NCBI RefSeq assembly: GCF_013093415.1
Contig: NZ_JABFBC010000001.1
Location: 1,240,001-1,304,000 of the forward strand
Source: Halovulum dunhuangense
Lineage (GTDB): Bacteria > Pseudomonadota > Alphaproteobacteria > Rhodobacterales > Rhodobacteraceae
Reading direction: 5' to 3'
Length of the DNA stretch: 64,000 nucleotides
Below are positions 9,762 to 21,062 of the stretch, piece after piece. Numbering within the stretch: position 1 is the stretch's first letter; each line of letters begins with the position of its first letter. The position numbers and the translations under genes are program-made. Below the pieces are notes generated by a model. The model had not been told where the DNA came from. It did no database searches and worked only from the letters and a program-made list of their open reading frames with translations.

Positions 9762-10109
9762 TCAGATCTGTTCCACGGCCACCTTTTCACCGGTCCTGAA
9801 GGCGATGTAGCCGCGGACCCGTTCGGTGGCCTCGCTGGGTTCTTCATAGGACCAGGCGATATCCGGGATGGCGCCGCTTTTCGCGACCACGGCGTAATGC
9901 ATCGCGCGACCCTTCTCCGGGCTGACGCTGACGGTTTCCGACGGCTCGAGGAATGCCATCTCGATATCGTCGCGCGGGAAATAGATCACCGGGGAAACGC
10001 CTTCCTCGATCAGTTCCAGGGCGTTCTCGGTCTCTCCGATCACGGCGCCGCCGGCACGGACGACCCATTTGCCAGGGGCCTTGGCGATGGTGATGGTGCT
10101 GCTCAGCAT
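9762..10109 (-). CDS. DUF427 family protein
   Basis: Small soluble protein of 115 residues matching the DUF427 fold (beta-tent). Characteristic are AGGAVIGETENALELIEE, the YFPRDDIEMAFL motif and the CAWxYxEP-like IAWSYEEPSEA. No enzymatic role is established for the family. The ATG at 10109 is chosen over the ATG two codons upstream because GGAG sits 7 bases before it and only one base before the other. It is convergent with the chloride channel gene and follows the aminopeptidase gene on the same strand at a 63-base gap. Confidence 0.82.
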   Translation of the reverse strand: MLSSTITIAKAPGKWVVRAGGAVIGETENALELIEEGVSPVIYFPRDDIEMAFLEPSETVSVSPEKGRAMHYAVVAKSGAIPDIAWSYEEPSEATERVRGYIAFRTGEKVAVEQI

Positions 10110-10172
10110 TGGCATTCTCCGATCAACGTCACTTCTGCGGCGGCGGGGGCCGCTCGGCCAACCGGACGGTTC

Positions 10173-11975
10173 TTACACCGGCCGCGTCGCGCGTTCCAGC
10201 CAGACCCCGGCCTTTTCCGAAACCTGCGGGCCAAGCGCCTCGCGCACCCGCATGTGATAGGCGTCGAGCCAGGCGCGTTCCCCCGCGTCGAGCAAGCTGG
10301 CATCGATCAGGGAAAGGTCAATGGGGCAGAGCGTCAGCGTCTCGAAGGACAGCATCGCCCGCTCGCCGCCCCGGGGGATGGAGGGCGGATTGACGGCCAC
10401 CAGGTTCTCGATCCGAATGCCGAAGGCCCCGGTCCGGTAGTAGCCCGGCTCGTTCGACAGGATCATGCCGGGGCGCAACGGTTCCTCGCCGCGGCGCGAC
10501 AGGTTCTGCGGCCCTTCGTGGACGCTGAGAAAGGCGCCGACCCCGTGCCCGGTCCCGTGGTCGTAATCCATCCCCGCATCCCAGAGCGCGCGGCGCGCCA
10601 GCGCGTCCAGGTCGCGCCCGGCCAGCCCTTCGGGCCAGCGTGCGCGCGATATCGCGATCATCCCCTTCAGCACGAGCGTGAAGGGACGCTTCGCCTCCTC
10701 CGGCGCGGCACCGATCGCGACGGTCCGGGTGATGTCGGTCGTCCCGTCGGCGTATTGCCCGCCGCTGTCCACCAGCAGCAATTCGCCCGGGCGAACGGCG
10801 CGGTTGGTCGCCTCGCTGACCCGGTAGTGCACGATGGCCCCGTCCGGGCCCGCGCCGCAGATCGTGTCGAACGATATGTCCTTCAGCGCATTGCTCGCGC
10901 GGCGCCGGGCTTCCAGTGCGCGCACCACGTCGATCTCGGTCAGGGTGCCCTTCGGCGCCTCGGCATCCAGCCATGCCAGGAACTCGACCATCGCCGCCCC
11001 GTCGCGCAGATGGGCCGCGCGGGTTCCGGCAAGCTCGGCCGCGGTCTTGCACGCCTTGGGCAGCACGCAGGGATCGCGCATCCAGCGTATCTCGACCCCC
11101 GCGCCCGTCAGGCGATCGGCCACCCAGGAGGGCGCGCTCGCCTTGTCCACGCCCACGGGTCCGGCCAGCGCGTCGAGCGCGGGGCCGAATGCGTCGGGGG
11201 TGGCGATGCGGACAGCGTCGCCCAGATGCGCGCGCGCCCCTTCGTCGAACTTCGCCGGATCGGCGAACAGCGCGACGGCGCCGTCGTCGTGCAGGATCGC
11301 GAAGCCCTGGACCACGGGCACCCGGGGCAAGTCCGCGCCGCGGATGTTCAGAAGCCAGGAGATCGAGTCGGGCAGGCTCAGCACCGCAGCCCGCACGCCA
11401 TCCTTGCGCAGGCCTGCCGCCAGGTCGGCCCGCTTCTCGTCATGGGTGCGGCCGGCGAATTCCACCGGGTGCGGCACCACCTTGCCACGCGGCGGGGCGG
11501 GCTGGCCGGTCCAGACCGCATCGACCAGGTTCGCGACCGGGCGCAGCACGATCCCCGCCGGGGCCAGCGCCTCGCGCAGCGTTTCCAGATCGCGCATCGT
11601 GTGCAGCCACGGGTCATAGGCCAGCACCGCGCCCTTCGAAAGGGTCTCGGCGACCCATGCCCCGGGCGTGTCGGCGGGAATGTTCAGCAGTGTCAGCACG
11701 CCCGTATCCACCTGCGCGGCGGCCTGCAGCGTGTAGCGCCCGTCCACGAACAGCGCCGCCCGGTCGGCCAGCACGACGGCGATGCCCGCCGAGCCGGTGA
11801 AGCCCGTCAGCCACGCAAGCCGCGCGTCTCGATCGGCCACATACTCGCCCTGGTGGGCATCGGCGCGCGGGACCAGGAAACCCTGCACCCCCGCATCCGC
11901 CATCGCGCGGCGTAGCGCGGCGATCCGGGGTGGGCCATTCTCCGGCACCGAGGCGACGGTGAAATCCTGGAACAT
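10173..11975 (-). CDS. pepP: Xaa-Pro aminopeptidase (M24B)
   Basis: Cytoplasmic metallopeptidase that removes an N-terminal residue preceding proline. The 600-residue product is the long, three-domain form with two creatinase-like N-terminal domains before the catalytic pita-bread domain. The dinuclear metal ligands are visible: two Asp in LLVDSGGQYADGTTDITRT, His in HGTGHGVGAF, Glu in SNEPGYY and Glu in RIENLV. GGAGG lies just upstream of the ATG. It is encoded 14 bases downstream of cobT on the same strand and may be co-transcribed with it, with no evident functional link. The symbol reflects family rather than orthology. Confidence 0.93.
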   Translation of the reverse strand: MFQDFTVASVPENGPPRIAALRRAMADAGVQGFLVPRADAHQGEYVADRDARLAWLTGFTGSAGIAVVLADRAALFVDGRYTLQAAAQVDTGVLTLLNIPADTPGAWVAETLSKGAVLAYDPWLHTMRDLETLREALAPAGIVLRPVANLVDAVWTGQPAPPRGKVVPHPVEFAGRTHDEKRADLAAGLRKDGVRAAVLSLPDSISWLLNIRGADLPRVPVVQGFAILHDDGAVALFADPAKFDEGARAHLGDAVRIATPDAFGPALDALAGPVGVDKASAPSWVADRLTGAGVEIRWMRDPCVLPKACKTAAELAGTRAAHLRDGAAMVEFLAWLDAEAPKGTLTEIDVVRALEARRRASNALKDISFDTICGAGPDGAIVHYRVSEATNRAVRPGELLLVDSGGQYADGTTDITRTVAIGAAPEEAKRPFTLVLKGMIAISRARWPEGLAGRDLDALARRALWDAGMDYDHGTGHGVGAFLSVHEGPQNLSRRGEEPLRPGMILSNEPGYYRTGAFGIRIENLVAVNPPSIPRGGERAMLSFETLTLCPIDLSLIDASLLDAGERAWLDAYHMRVREALGPQVSEKAGVWLERATRPV

Positions 11976-11989
11976 CCTGCCTCCGGGTC

Positions 11990-13900
11990 TCAGGCGGCGC
12001 GGCCGCGCCGGGACTTGCGGCCATCGGTGTCGAACAGCGAGGCCAGCTGCTCGGTCATGGCGCCCGCAAGCTGTTCGACGTCGGTGATGGTCACCGCGCG
12101 CTGGTAGTAGCGGGTCACGTCATGGCCGATGCCGATGGCGATCAACTCGACCGCGCGGCGCTTCTCGATCATGGCGATAACGTCGCGCAGGTGCTTTTCG
12201 AGGAAGTTCGCGGGGTTCACGCTGAGGGTCGAGTCGTCCACCGGCGCCCCGTCCGAGATCACCATCAGGATGCGCCGCTGCTCGGGCCGGCCCAGCATCC
12301 GCCGGTGCGCCCATTCCAGCGCCTCGCCGTCGATGTTCTCCTTCAGCAGGCCTTCCTTCATCATCAGCCCCAGGTTGGGCCGGGCCCGCCGCCAGGGCGC
12401 GTCGGCGCCCTTGTAGACGATGTGGCGCAGGTCGTTCAGACGGCCGGGCAGGGGCGCGCGGCCCTCGGCCAGCCAGCGCTCGCGGCTCTGGCCACCCTTC
12501 CAGGCGCGGGTGGTGAAGCCCAGGATCTCGCACTTGACCTGGCAGCGTTCCAGCGTGCGGGCCAGCACGTCGGCGCAGATCGCCGCGATCGAGATGGGCC
12601 GTCCGCGCATCGAGCCGGAATTGTCCAGAAGCAGCGTCACCACCGTGTCGCGGAACTCGGTGTCGCTTTCCTGCTTGAAGCTCAGCGGCGTCGTCGGGTT
12701 CGCCACCACGCGGGCAAGCCTGCCCGCATCGAGGATCCCCTCCTCCAGGTCGAAATGCCAGCTGCGGTTCTGCTGCGCCTGAAGCCGGCGCTGCAACCGG
12801 TTCGCCAGCCGCGACACCGCGCCCTTCAGCGGCTCCAGCTGCTGGTCGAGATAGGCGCGCAGCCGCTCCAGCTCGGCCGGGTCGGCCAGGTCCTCGGCGG
12901 CGATTTCCTCGTCATACTGGGTGGTGAACACCTTGTAGGTCGGGTCGGCCTCGCTGTGCGCGGGGGGCGGACGGTCGAAGGGCGGCTGGCCGTCCTCGGC
13001 CTCCACCTCTTCGGACACCTCGGCGTTCTCGTCCTCCTCGACCGACACCTCGGCGGACTGGGTGTCCATGTCCTCCATCTCGGAGGTCTGGTCCGCGCTC
13101 TCGCTCTCGTCCGACGTGTCGTCCTTCTCGCCGCCCGGCTCGGACTGTTCCTCGGCCTGGTCCTCGGTCTCGGGCTCGCCGCCCTCGTCGCTTTCGTCGT
13201 CCAGGTCCGGGTCGTCGCCCAGCTGGTCGCCATAGCCCAGATCCGCGATCACCTTGCGGGTAAGCCGCGAAAACGCCTTCTGGTCGTCAAGGCAGGCCGT
13301 GATCTGCTCGAAACTTTCGCCGGCCTCTCCCTCGAGGAAGCCGCGCCACAGGGCCATCACGTTCTCTGCGCCCTTGGGCAGGGGCCGGCCGGTGGCCAGG
13401 TGGCGCACCAGGTAGCCAGCGGCCTCGGCCAGCGGCGCATCGGACTTGTCCTTGATCTGGGCATAGCCCTTGCGGCGGCAGTCCTCGGCGATCTTGGCGT
13501 CGATGTTGCCGGCGGTGCCGGGCATGGCGCGGGCGCCCATCGCCTCGCAGCGGGCGGTCTCCATCGCCTCGTAGAGCGCCTGCGCCACCTCGCCCTGGGG
13601 GGCGTAGCGGCTGTGGGTCGCGGCGTTGTGGAAGCGGCGGCGCAGCGCGAAGGCGTCGGCGGTGCCGCGTGCCAGCATCACCTCGTCGCGGGTCATCCGG
13701 CGGCTGACCTGCGGCAGCCGCGCGGAGTCCTTGCTCATCCCCGGCGGGTCGATGCTGAAGCTGACCGCAAGCTCGGGGTCGTTGGCCATGGCCTTCGTCG
13801 CCTCGGCCAGCGCCTTCTTGAAGGGCTCTGCGGGGTTCTCCGGCGGCTTGCCGGGGGTCAGCTGGTTGCTGCCGCGGACGGGTTTGGATGTGGCTGCCAT
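11990..13900 (-). CDS. cobT: Aerobic cobaltochelatase subunit CobT
   Basis: Large subunit partner of CobS in the ATP-dependent cobaltochelatase (CobNST), which inserts cobalt into hydrogenobyrinic acid a,c-diamide during aerobic vitamin B12 synthesis. The 636-residue product has a conserved N-terminal domain, a very acidic low-complexity stretch at about 225-310 (runs of Glu, Asp and Ser), and a C-terminal von Willebrand A domain with the MIDAS motif DNSGS near residue 427, followed later by [12 protein letters not shown]. The ATG at 13900 ([10 protein letters not shown]) is preferred to an upstream TTG, although no strong ribosome site is seen. It follows cobS, with a terminator-like hairpin between them. 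Confidence 0.95.
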   Translation of the reverse strand: MAATSKPVRGSNQLTPGKPPENPAEPFKKALAEATKAMANDPELAVSFSIDPPGMSKDSARLPQVSRRMTRDEVMLARGTADAFALRRRFHNAATHSRYAPQGEVAQALYEAMETARCEAMGARAMPGTAGNIDAKIAEDCRRKGYAQIKDKSDAPLAEAAGYLVRHLATGRPLPKGAENVMALWRGFLEGEAGESFEQITACLDDQKAFSRLTRKVIADLGYGDQLGDDPDLDDESDEGGEPETEDQAEEQSEPGGEKDDTSDESESADQTSEMEDMDTQSAEVSVEEDENAEVSEEVEAEDGQPPFDRPPPAHSEADPTYKVFTTQYDEEIAAEDLADPAELERLRAYLDQQLEPLKGAVSRLANRLQRRLQAQQNRSWHFDLEEGILDAGRLARVVANPTTPLSFKQESDTEFRDTVVTLLLDNSGSMRGRPISIAAICADVLARTLERCQVKCEILGFTTRAWKGGQSRERWLAEGRAPLPGRLNDLRHIVYKGADAPWRRARPNLGLMMKEGLLKENIDGEALEWAHRRMLGRPEQRRILMVISDGAPVDDSTLSVNPANFLEKHLRDVIAMIEKRRAVELIAIGIGHDVTRYYQRAVTITDVEQLAGAMTEQLASLFDTDGRKSRRGRAA

Positions 13901-13962
13901 GCGATCGGTATGTCGTCTGATGCGGGCGCTTGGCAAGGGTTTCGTGCCGCGCGCCGGATACG

Positions 13963-13987
13963 AAAAGGGCGGCCCCTGGGGCCGCCC
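13963..13987 (-). terminator. Terminator/attenuator between cobS and cobT
   Basis: A 10-bp perfect stem (13978-13987 with 13967-13976, one-base loop on paper) is followed on the minus strand by TTTT at 13966-13963. It lies 19 bases beyond the cobS stop, and should reduce transcription from cobS into cobT. Confidence 0.8.
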
Positions 13988-14005
13988 GTGGATATGGCCG
14001 CTGCC

Positions 14006-14992
14006 TCAGCCCAGGCTGACGCTGGCCGCGCTTTCGGGCAACTCCTCGTCGAAGCAGCGCTGGTAGAACTCGGCCACCGTCTCGCGCTCCAGCTCGTCGC
14101 ACTTGTTGAGGAACGTCAGGCGGAAGGCGAAGCCCACATCGCCGAAGATCTCGGTGTTCTGCGCCCAGGCGATCACGGTGCGCGGGCTCATGACGGTGGA
14201 CAGGTCCCCGTTCATGAAGGCGGTCCGGGTCAGATCGGCCACCGTCACCATCCGGCTGATCGTCTTGCGGCCCGCATCGGTGTCGAATTTCGGGTTCTTC
14301 GCCAGAACGATCTTCGACTCGGCGTCATGCGGAAGATAGTTCAGCGTCGCCACCAGCGACCAGCGGTCCATCTGGCCCTGGTTGATCTGCTGGGTACCGT
14401 GGTAAAGCCCCGTCGTGTCGCCAAGGCCAACGGTGTTGGCGGTGGCGAACAGCCGGAAATAGGCGTGGGGGTGGATCACCTTGTTCTGGTCCAGCAGCGT
14501 CAGCTTGCCGTCCACCTCCAGCACGCGCTGGATCACGAACATCACGTCGGGGCGGCCCGCGTCGTATTCGTCGAACACGATGGCCACCGGGTTGCGCAGC
14601 GCCCAGGGCAGGATCCCCTCCTGGAACTCGGTGACCTGCACGCCGTCCTTCAGCTTGATCGCGTCCTTGCCGATCAGGTCGATCCGGCTGATGTGACTGT
14701 CGAGGTTCACGCGCACGCAGGGCCAGTTCAGCCGCGCGGCCACCTGCTCGATGTGGGTGGACTTGCCCGTGCCGTGATAGCCCTGGATCATGACGCGGCG
14801 GTTGAAGGCAAAGCCCGCAAGGATCGCCAGCGTCGTGTCATGGTCGAAGCGATAGGTCAGGTCCAGCTCAGGGACGCGATCGGTCCGCTGGGCGAATCCC
14901 TTGATCGTCATCGGCACGTCGATGCCGAAGGTCTCGCGCACGCTTACGTCAACGGTGGGTTCGCTCGGCAGTTCGATCGCGCCATCAGCCAT
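14006..14992 (-). CDS. cobS: Aerobic cobaltochelatase subunit CobS
   Basis: AAA+ ATPase that forms hexameric rings with CobT and powers cobalt insertion by CobN. The 328-residue product has Walker [10 protein letters not shown] at residues 71-79, Walker B AIVFDEYD at 137-144 and sensor-type [10 protein letters not shown]. Length and motifs match CobS closely. The frame is open far upstream, but ATG 14992 has AAAGGAT just before it and gives the family N-terminus ([24 protein letters not shown]). It lies upstream of cobT on the same strand. No cobN is in the window. Confidence 0.96.
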   Translation of the reverse strand: MADGAIELPSEPTVDVSVRETFGIDVPMTIKGFAQRTDRVPELDLTYRFDHDTTLAILAGFAFNRRVMIQGYHGTGKSTHIEQVAARLNWPCVRVNLDSHISRIDLIGKDAIKLKDGVQVTEFQEGILPWALRNPVAIVFDEYDAGRPDVMFVIQRVLEVDGKLTLLDQNKVIHPHAYFRLFATANTVGLGDTTGLYHGTQQINQGQMDRWSLVATLNYLPHDAESKIVLAKNPKFDTDAGRKTISRMVTVADLTRTAFMNGDLSTVMSPRTVIAWAQNTEIFGDVGFAFRLTFLNKCDELERETVAEFYQRCFDEELPESAASVSLG

Positions 14993-15123
14993 GTGAAAGG
15001 ATCCTTTGTCTCGTTCCGGCGGGCATATAATCGCTTGCCCGCAGTCGGACCAGTGCAGGCCGGTCCATGGCGGTGTGTTTGTCCGAATTCGCGCGCGGTT
15101 GCAAGCCGCGCGCCGCACCCCGG

Positions 15124-15771
15124 TCAGTCGGGAAAGCTGCGGCTGTCCTTCAGCTGATCCCAGGCCCAGACCACTTCGGCCAGCCGGTCCTCGTCGTCGC
15201 GCTTGCCGCCGTTCATGTCCGGGTGCAGCACCTTCACCAGCGCCTTGTACTGCGCGCGCAGTTCCGCCTTGGTCGCGGTCTCGGGCGCCTCGAGGATGGC
15301 CAGCGCCTTGCGCTCGGTGGGCGGCAGGCGGCGCTTCGGCGCCCTCGGCGTGCCGTTGCCGTTCAGCGTGGCCTTGTCGCCCAGCACCTCCATAGGATCG
15401 TCGAAGCCGAAGCGCTGCCAGGCGCGGCCCTCGGGATGCGCCTCGGTCGTCTTGCGGAAGGGCTTGGTCGCACGTTCCCACACCCGGTCGGCGGCGAACT
15501 GGCGTTCCAGCTCGGCCTCGGAGTGGTTCTCGAAGAAGTTCCATTTCAGGTTGTACTCCCGGACATGGTCCAGGCAGAACCAGTGGAATTCCTCCAGGTT
15601 GTCCGGCGATTTGGGCGCACGGTATTTGCCGACCTTCTCGCAGCCGGCTTTCTCGCAGCGTCGCGATGAAGTCTCCACCGCGCCCGACATGCCGCGCGCG
15701 CGTGCGCGCCGACGCTTGTCGGCGGTGACGGAAATATCGAAGTCGAACGGCGACTTGCCTTTCATTCGCAT
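15124..15771 (-). CDS. J-domain protein (DnaJ-like co-chaperone)
   Basis: Predicted co-chaperone of 215 residues. Its N-terminal part has two CxxxC-like cysteine patches ([17 protein letters not shown] and [11 protein letters not shown]). The C-terminal 60 residues form a J domain: [22 protein letters not shown] carries the HPD motif that stimulates DnaK ATPase. Proteins of this layout are common and conserved in Rhodobacteraceae. The start may be ATG 15771 or 15765 (MRMKGKS); GAGG lies 8 bases before the second. It is adjacent to cobS on the same strand, with a 131-base gap, and divergent from bolA. The client is unknown. Confidence 0.86.
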   Translation of the reverse strand: MRMKGKSPFDFDISVTADKRRRARARGMSGAVETSSRRCEKAGCEKVGKYRAPKSPDNLEEFHWFCLDHVREYNLKWNFFENHSEAELERQFAADRVWERATKPFRKTTEAHPEGRAWQRFGFDDPMEVLGDKATLNGNGTPRAPKRRLPPTERKALAILEAPETATKAELRAQYKALVKVLHPDMNGGKRDDEDRLAEVVWAWDQLKDSRSFPD

Positions 15772-15874
15772 GTCCTCGTGACAGCCCTTTCCGAGTCGAG
15801 GGCGACAGTTTAATGCTTCTCGAAGCCGCGCCAAGGGCGCTTTTCCCGCTTCATCCCACTTGACAGGAGTTCCC

Positions 15875-16153
15875 GTGACCCAACCCGGACCCGTAGCCGC
15901 AGGCATGGAGGCCAAGCTCCGCACCGCCTTTGCGCCCACCCATCTCGAAGTGATCGACGAAAGCGAAAAGCATCGCGGGCATGCCGGCTACCGCGAGGGC
16001 GGCCAGACGCATTTCCAGGTGGTGATCCGCGCCGCCGCGTTCAACGGCCAGTCCCGCGTCGCCCGCAGCCGCATGATCCACAAGGTGCTGGCCGAGGATC
16101 TGGCCGAACAGGTACACGCGCTGGCCCTGAAGGTCGAGGGCACCGAGGATTGA
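15875..16153 (+). CDS. bolA: BolA family protein
   Basis: Small 92-residue BolA-like protein. In bacteria these bind monothiol glutaredoxins through [2Fe-2S] clusters and influence envelope genes and iron homeostasis. The family core is clear: HLEVIDESEKHRGHAGY, then THFQVVIRAAAFNGQSRVARSRMIHKVL. The invariant His residues in KHRGH and MIHKVL are present. The GTG at 15875 is preferred to an upstream TTG because AGGAG sits 5 bases before it. It is divergent from the J-domain gene and convergent with the DUF4177 gene. Confidence 0.92.
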   Translation: MTQPGPVAAGMEAKLRTAFAPTHLEVIDESEKHRGHAGYREGGQTHFQVVIRAAAFNGQSRVARSRMIHKVLAEDLAEQVHALALKVEGTED

Positions 16154-16172
16154 CCCCCCGGCCGGGGCGGCG

Positions 16173-16526
16173 TTATTCCGCCCGGTCCGCGGGGCCCAGC
16201 GGGCGCGGTGCGGCAGGCTCTGCCGCCCGCCCCAGGAACCCGCGCCGGGGCGCCGGTTCGGCGGCGGAAAGCCGCGGCTCGGGCATGGCGACCGCCTCGC
16301 GGCGGAAGATCAGCACCGTCTGCAACACTTCCTTGGTTCCCGAAAGCATGCCCTGCTTTTCCTCCACCGGCAGGGTGTCGGCGCGCAGGTACTCCCAGCC
16401 CGCCCGCGCCTCGGCGTTGATCACTTCGGTCAGCGTCACGGCATAGCGGTCGGCGGGCGTTTTCGCCCCCTTGCTGCGCTTGGATCGGCGCGGCGCGGGA
16501 ATGATCCGGTATTCATAGACGGGCAT
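16173..16526 (-). CDS. DUF4177-like small protein
   Basis: Protein of 117 residues with an N-terminal DUF4177-type module: MPVYEYRIIPAP, then LTEVINAEARAGWEYLRADTLP, the characteristic helix followed by a GWE turn. A disordered Pro/Ala/Arg-rich C-terminal tail follows. Function is unknown for the family. ATG 16526 has GGAG 8 bases upstream and starts at the family's usual N-terminus; the frame extends further upstream without support. It is followed on the minus strand by no close gene and converges with bolA. Confidence 0.78.
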   Translation of the reverse strand: MPVYEYRIIPAPRRSKRSKGAKTPADRYAVTLTEVINAEARAGWEYLRADTLPVEEKQGMLSGTKEVLQTVLIFRREAVAMPEPRLSAAEPAPRRGFLGRAAEPAAPRPLGPADRAE

Positions 16527-16620
16527 GGGCAGGCTCCGCTTCAGGGCAGGGTCCGGTTTGGTCGAGATGCACTTCGCAGATGGCGCGCCCCGGCACAAGC
16601 GCCGGCTGCGCGCGGTGGCC

Positions 16621-18132
16621 TCAGACGCCCAGCTTCTGCCGAACCAGGTCGTTCACCGCCTGCGGGTTGGCCTTGCCGCCGGTGGCCTTCATCACCTGGC
16701 CCACGAACCAGCCCGCCATGGACGGCTTTTCCCTGGCCTGCGCCACCTTGTCAGGGTTGGCGGCGATCACCGCGTCCACCGCCGCCTCGATGGCGCCGGT
16801 GTCGGTGACCTGGCGCATGCCACGTTCCTCGACGATGGCGGCCGGGTCGCCGCCCACGGTCCAGACGATCTCGAACAGGTCCTTGGCGATCTTGCCCGAG
16901 ATGTCGCCCTTCGCGATCAGGTCGATGATCCCGCCCAGCTGCGCGGCGGATACCGGGCTTTCGCCGACGGGCAGCCCTTCCTTGTTGAGGCGGCCGAACA
17001 GCTCGTTGATGACCCAGTTCGCGGCCTGCTTGCCGTCGCGGCCCCTCGCCACTTCCTCGAAGAAACGCGCGTTGGCGGTTTCCGCCGTCAGCACGCCCGC
17101 ATCGTATTCGGTCATGCCGTAGTCGCGCACGAAGCGGGCCTTCTTCTCGTCGGGCAGTTCGGGCAGCGCGGCGGCGATCGCGTCCACCCAGGCCTGCTCG
17201 ATCTCCAGCGGCAGCAGGTCGGGGTCCGGGAAATAGCGGTAGTCATGCGCCTCTTCCTTGGACCGCATCGACCGCGTCTCGCCCTTGTTGGGGTCGTAGA
17301 GCCGGGTTTCCTGGTCCACCTTGCCGCCATCCTCCAGGATGGCGATCTGGCGCCGCGCCTCGTACTCGATGGCGGCCTGGATGAACCGCATCGAGTTCAT
17401 GTTCTTGATCTCGCAGCGGGTGCCCAGGTGGCTGAAGTCGCCGGTTGCCTGGAACTTCTCGTAGTCGCCTGGGCGGCATACCGACACGTTCACGTCGGCA
17501 CGAAGCGATCCCTCCTGCATGTTGCCGTCGCAGGTGTCGAGATAGCGCAGGATCTGGCGCAGCTTGCGGACATATTCGGCCGCCTCCTCGGGGCCGCGGA
17601 TGTCGGGGCGGCTGACGATTTCCATCAGCGCGACGCCGGTGCGGTTGAGGTCCACGAAGGACATCTCCGGGTCCATGTCGTGGATCGACTTGCCCGCGTC
17701 CTGTTCCAGGTGGATGCGCTCGATCCGCACCCGGCGCGCGACACCGGGCTCCATGTCCACCAGCACCTCGCCCTCGCCCACGATGGGGTGGTAGAGCTGG
17801 CTGATCTGGTAGCCCTGCGGCAGGTCCGGGTAGAAGTAGTTCTTTCGGTCGAACTGCGAGAACAGGTTGATTTCGGCCTTGAGCCCCAGCCCGGTGCGCA
17901 CCGCCTGTTCGACGCAGAATTCGTTGATCACCGGCAGCATCCCCGGCATCGCCGCATCCACCAGGCTGACATTGGTGTTGGGCTCGGCCCCGAAGGCGGT
18001 CGAGGCGCCCGAGAAGAGCTTGGCCCTGGACTTCACCTGGGCATGGACCTCCATGCCGATCACGATCTCCCAATCCTCCTTCGCCCCGGCGATGACCTTG
18101 GGCTTGGGTTCGGTATAGGCGAGTTCCGTCAT
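16621..18132 (-). CDS. gatB: Aspartyl/glutamyl-tRNA amidotransferase subunit B
   Basis: Catalytic tRNA-binding subunit of GatCAB, which transamidates misacylated Glu-tRNA(Gln) and, in organisms that need it, Asp-tRNA(Asn). The 503-residue product has the GatB kinase-like core ([57 protein letters not shown]) and the C-terminal YqeY/GatB tail domain ending in [14 protein letters not shown]. Length is standard. ATG 18132 is preceded by GAGGA at 9 bases. gatA and gatC are not adjacent, as is usual in this group. pepN lies upstream on the same strand. Confidence 0.97.
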   Translation of the reverse strand: MTELAYTEPKPKVIAGAKEDWEIVIGMEVHAQVKSRAKLFSGASTAFGAEPNTNVSLVDAAMPGMLPVINEFCVEQAVRTGLGLKAEINLFSQFDRKNYFYPDLPQGYQISQLYHPIVGEGEVLVDMEPGVARRVRIERIHLEQDAGKSIHDMDPEMSFVDLNRTGVALMEIVSRPDIRGPEEAAEYVRKLRQILRYLDTCDGNMQEGSLRADVNVSVCRPGDYEKFQATGDFSHLGTRCEIKNMNSMRFIQAAIEYEARRQIAILEDGGKVDQETRLYDPNKGETRSMRSKEEAHDYRYFPDPDLLPLEIEQAWVDAIAAALPELPDEKKARFVRDYGMTEYDAGVLTAETANARFFEEVARGRDGKQAANWVINELFGRLNKEGLPVGESPVSAAQLGGIIDLIAKGDISGKIAKDLFEIVWTVGGDPAAIVEERGMRQVTDTGAIEAAVDAVIAANPDKVAQAREKPSMAGWFVGQVMKATGGKANPQAVNDLVRQKLGV

Positions 18133-18229
18133 GGGGCGTGTTCCTCGATCGACGTTTCGGGCGGGTTTTAGGCAAGCGGCCCCGGCGGGGCAAGGGGCTC
18201 GCGCGGGCGGTCCGCGCGCGCCCGGCCAG

Positions 18230-20806
18230 TCAGGCGCGGGCCTCCAGGATGCGGCCCACGATCTCGGTCGTGTCCTTCGACAGGCCCTTCGTGTCGCTGA
18301 TGCGCTGAAGCTGGGTCAGGATCAGCGCCTGCCGCCCCGCGTCGAACTGGCGCCAGGTCTCGAAGGCGCCGGCGACACGGGCGGTGGTCTGCGGGTTCAC
18401 CGGGTCGAGCCGGATCAGCCAGTCGGCAAACAGCCGGTAGCCCGCCCCGTCGGCGCGGTGAAAGCCCGCCATGTTGGCGGCGAACGCCCCGATCAGGCTG
18501 CGGAAGCGGTTGGGGTTCTTCCACTCGAAATCCGCCCGCCCCGCCAGTTCGGCCACCAGCTCCGGCGCGTTTTCCGGCGGCGTCAGGCTGGCCTGCACCG
18601 CGTACCACTTGTCGAGCACCAGCCCCTCCGATGCCCAGCGCTCATGAAAGCGCGCCAGCGCCTGCGCGCCCTGCCCGGTGGCCACCAGCAGCGACAGCGC
18701 CTGCATCGTCTCGGTCATGTTGTCGGCCGATGCGAACAGTTCCCTGGCCGTGGCGGCATCCGGCTCGAGCCGGGTCAGCAGCGCCAGCAGCCGGCCCCTG
18801 AGCGCCCGTTTGCCGGCCGAGGCGGCGTCGGGGCTGTAGGGGCCGGGCACCGCCAGCGCGTCGAGCCGCGCGCGCAGATCGGGGATCCGGCGGGCCAGCG
18901 CCGTCTCCAGCCGCAGCAGCGCCTGGCGGATCATCGCGGGGTCGGGGGTCTGGCCGTCGCGGCGCGCGGCGTCGAACACCTCCTCGGCGGTGGGCAGGCG
19001 CAGGGCGAGGGCGCGGAATTCCGGGTCCAGCGTCTCGTCGGCCAGCACCGCGTGCAGCCCCTCGAGCAGGGTTTCCTCGGGTGCGTGGGCCGGATCCTTC
19101 AGCATCCGCACCAGCACCGCGCGGGCGAACTCGCGCCCGGCCTCCCAGCGGTTGAACGGGTCGGTGTCATGCGCCAGCAGGAAGCCCCGCCGCGCATCGT
19201 CCATGTCCTGTTCCAGGATCACCGGCGCCGAGAAGCCCCGGTTGATCGACGGCACCGGCCGCGCCGACAGCCCCTCGAAGCGGAAGCTCTGGCGGGCCTG
19301 GGTCAGTTCCAGCACCTGCTCGGCCACCACTTCCGCGCCCTCGGGCGACAGCAGCGCGGTCGCCAGCGGTATGACCATTGGTTCCTTGTCGGGCTGGCCG
19401 GGGGTGGGCGGCAGGGTCTGGCTGAAGGTCAGGGTGAATACGCCGTCCTTCCACGTCTCCTGTACCCGGACGCGTGGCGTGCCCGACTGCGCGTACCACA
19501 GCGAGAATTGCGACAGGTTCCGACCCGTCGCATCCTCGAACACCGCGATCCAGTCCTCGATGGTGCAGGCCTGCCCGTCATGCCGCTCGAAATACAGGTC
19601 GAGCGCCCGGCGATAAGCCTCGGGCCCGACCAGCCGGCGGAGCATGCCGATCACCTCGGCGCCCTTCTCGTAGACGGTCGCGGTGTAGAAGTTGTTGATC
19701 TCGACATATTCGACGGGGCGCACGGGATGGGCAAGCGGGCCCGCATCCTCGCGGAACTGGCGCGCGCGCAGCATCAGCACGTCGTCGATGCGCTTGACCG
19801 CGTGCGATCGCTGGTCGCCCGAGAACTGCTGGTCGCGATAGACCGTCAGCCCCTCCTTCAGGCACAGCTGGAACCAGTCGCGGCAGGTGATGCGGTTGCC
19901 GGTCCAGTTGTGGAAATACTCGTGGGCGATGATGCTCTCGATCCGCTCGTAATCCTGGTCGGTGGCGGTGTCGGGGCTGGCCAGGACGTATTTCGCGTTG
20001 AAGATGTTGAGGCCCTTGTTCTCCATCGCGCCCATGTTGAAGTCGTCGACCGCGACGATCATGAACAGGTCCAGATCGTATTCGCGCCCGTAAGCCTCCT
20101 CGTCCCAGCGCATGGACCGCTTGAGCGCGTCCATGGCGTAGGCGCATTTCCCCTCGTCTCCGGGCCGGACATAGATCTTAAGATCAACCTTGCGCCCCGA
20201 GCGGGTGGTGAAGCTGTCGTCATGCGACACGAGGTTTCCCGCCACCAGCGCGAACAGGTAGCTGGGCTTTGGCCAGGGATCGTGCCACTCGGCCCAGCCA
20301 TCGCCGCGGGCGGTGGGGTTGCCGTTCGACAGCATCACCGGCGCATCGCCCTCGATCCGCACGGTATAGGTCGCCATCACGTCGGGGCGGTCGGGGAAAT
20401 AGGTGATCTTGCGAAAGCCCTCGGCCTCGCACTGGGTGCAGTACATGCCCTTGGACATGTAAAGCCCCTCGAGCGCGGTGTTGCCGGTTGGGTCGATCTC
20501 CACCTCCGCCTCCCAGGTGAAGGGGGCGTCGGGCACCAGCGCCGCCGGCACCGTCAGCCCGGTATCGTCCGGGTTCACCTGCACCGGTTGGCCGTCGATG
20601 GTGGCGCGGATCAGGCCCAGCTTCTCGCCGTCGAAGCGCAGATCCTGCCCCGGTTCCGCCGCAGGGTTCGGCCGCATCGACAGCCGCGCCACCACCCGCG
20701 TCGCCGTCTGGTTCAGGCGAAAGGTCAGGTGCACCGCGTCCACCAGGTAGGCGGGCGGGGTGTAGTCCCTCAGGCGGATCGGGCTCGGGGCGGTGTCGGT
20801 GCGCAT
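18230..20806 (-). CDS. pepN: Aminopeptidase N (M1 family)
   Basis: Zinc aminopeptidase of broad specificity in cytoplasmic peptide turnover. From ATG 20806 the product has 858 residues, the usual PepN length. It carries the substrate-binding GAMENKGLN motif and the zinc site [11 protein letters not shown] (HExxH, with the downstream Glu in [11 protein letters not shown]), then a long alpha-helical C-terminal half. The open frame extends more than 300 codons upstream, but that part is intergenic and antisense to the phosphatase gene. GAGGA four bases before 20806 and the family N-terminus ([15 protein letters not shown]) fix the start. A 256-base gap separates it from the divergent phosphatase. 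Confidence 0.96.
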   Translation of the reverse strand: MRTDTAPSPIRLRDYTPPAYLVDAVHLTFRLNQTATRVVARLSMRPNPAAEPGQDLRFDGEKLGLIRATIDGQPVQVNPDDTGLTVPAALVPDAPFTWEAEVEIDPTGNTALEGLYMSKGMYCTQCEAEGFRKITYFPDRPDVMATYTVRIEGDAPVMLSNGNPTARGDGWAEWHDPWPKPSYLFALVAGNLVSHDDSFTTRSGRKVDLKIYVRPGDEGKCAYAMDALKRSMRWDEEAYGREYDLDLFMIVAVDDFNMGAMENKGLNIFNAKYVLASPDTATDQDYERIESIIAHEYFHNWTGNRITCRDWFQLCLKEGLTVYRDQQFSGDQRSHAVKRIDDVLMLRARQFREDAGPLAHPVRPVEYVEINNFYTATVYEKGAEVIGMLRRLVGPEAYRRALDLYFERHDGQACTIEDWIAVFEDATGRNLSQFSLWYAQSGTPRVRVQETWKDGVFTLTFSQTLPPTPGQPDKEPMVIPLATALLSPEGAEVVAEQVLELTQARQSFRFEGLSARPVPSINRGFSAPVILEQDMDDARRGFLLAHDTDPFNRWEAGREFARAVLVRMLKDPAHAPEETLLEGLHAVLADETLDPEFRALALRLPTAEEVFDAARRDGQTPDPAMIRQALLRLETALARRIPDLRARLDALAVPGPYSPDAASAGKRALRGRLLALLTRLEPDAATARELFASADNMTETMQALSLLVATGQGAQALARFHERWASEGLVLDKWYAVQASLTPPENAPELVAELAGRADFEWKNPNRFRSLIGAFAANMAGFHRADGAGYRLFADWLIRLDPVNPQTTARVAGAFETWRQFDAGRQALILTQLQRISDTKGLSKDTTEIVGRILEARA

Positions 20807-21062
20807 GACGTCCTCGCTGTTCTTGCCCCTCCGACTTAGCGTGCCGCGCGACGTAGTGAAAGCCGGCCGCGGGCAACGTGACCCGGGGGCCACAGGTCGC
20901 GCAGGGGTCGTTATGCCCCTTGTGCCGGGCGCGCGGGATCCCCATGCTCGGAAACGGGGTCGCCGTGATGCGCCCCTCCTTCCATAAATCGCCGCAGGCA
21001 ATGTCCGGTCGCCGCCCGAGGCCCCGGTCCGCCGCGGCGTGTTTGCCCCGAAAGGAGTCCGT

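Noticed and set aside
12122..15157. 1011-codon plus-strand frame across cobT and cobS
   Set aside because: Long only because codon bias removes stops on the antisense strand; both minus-strand genes are unmistakable.
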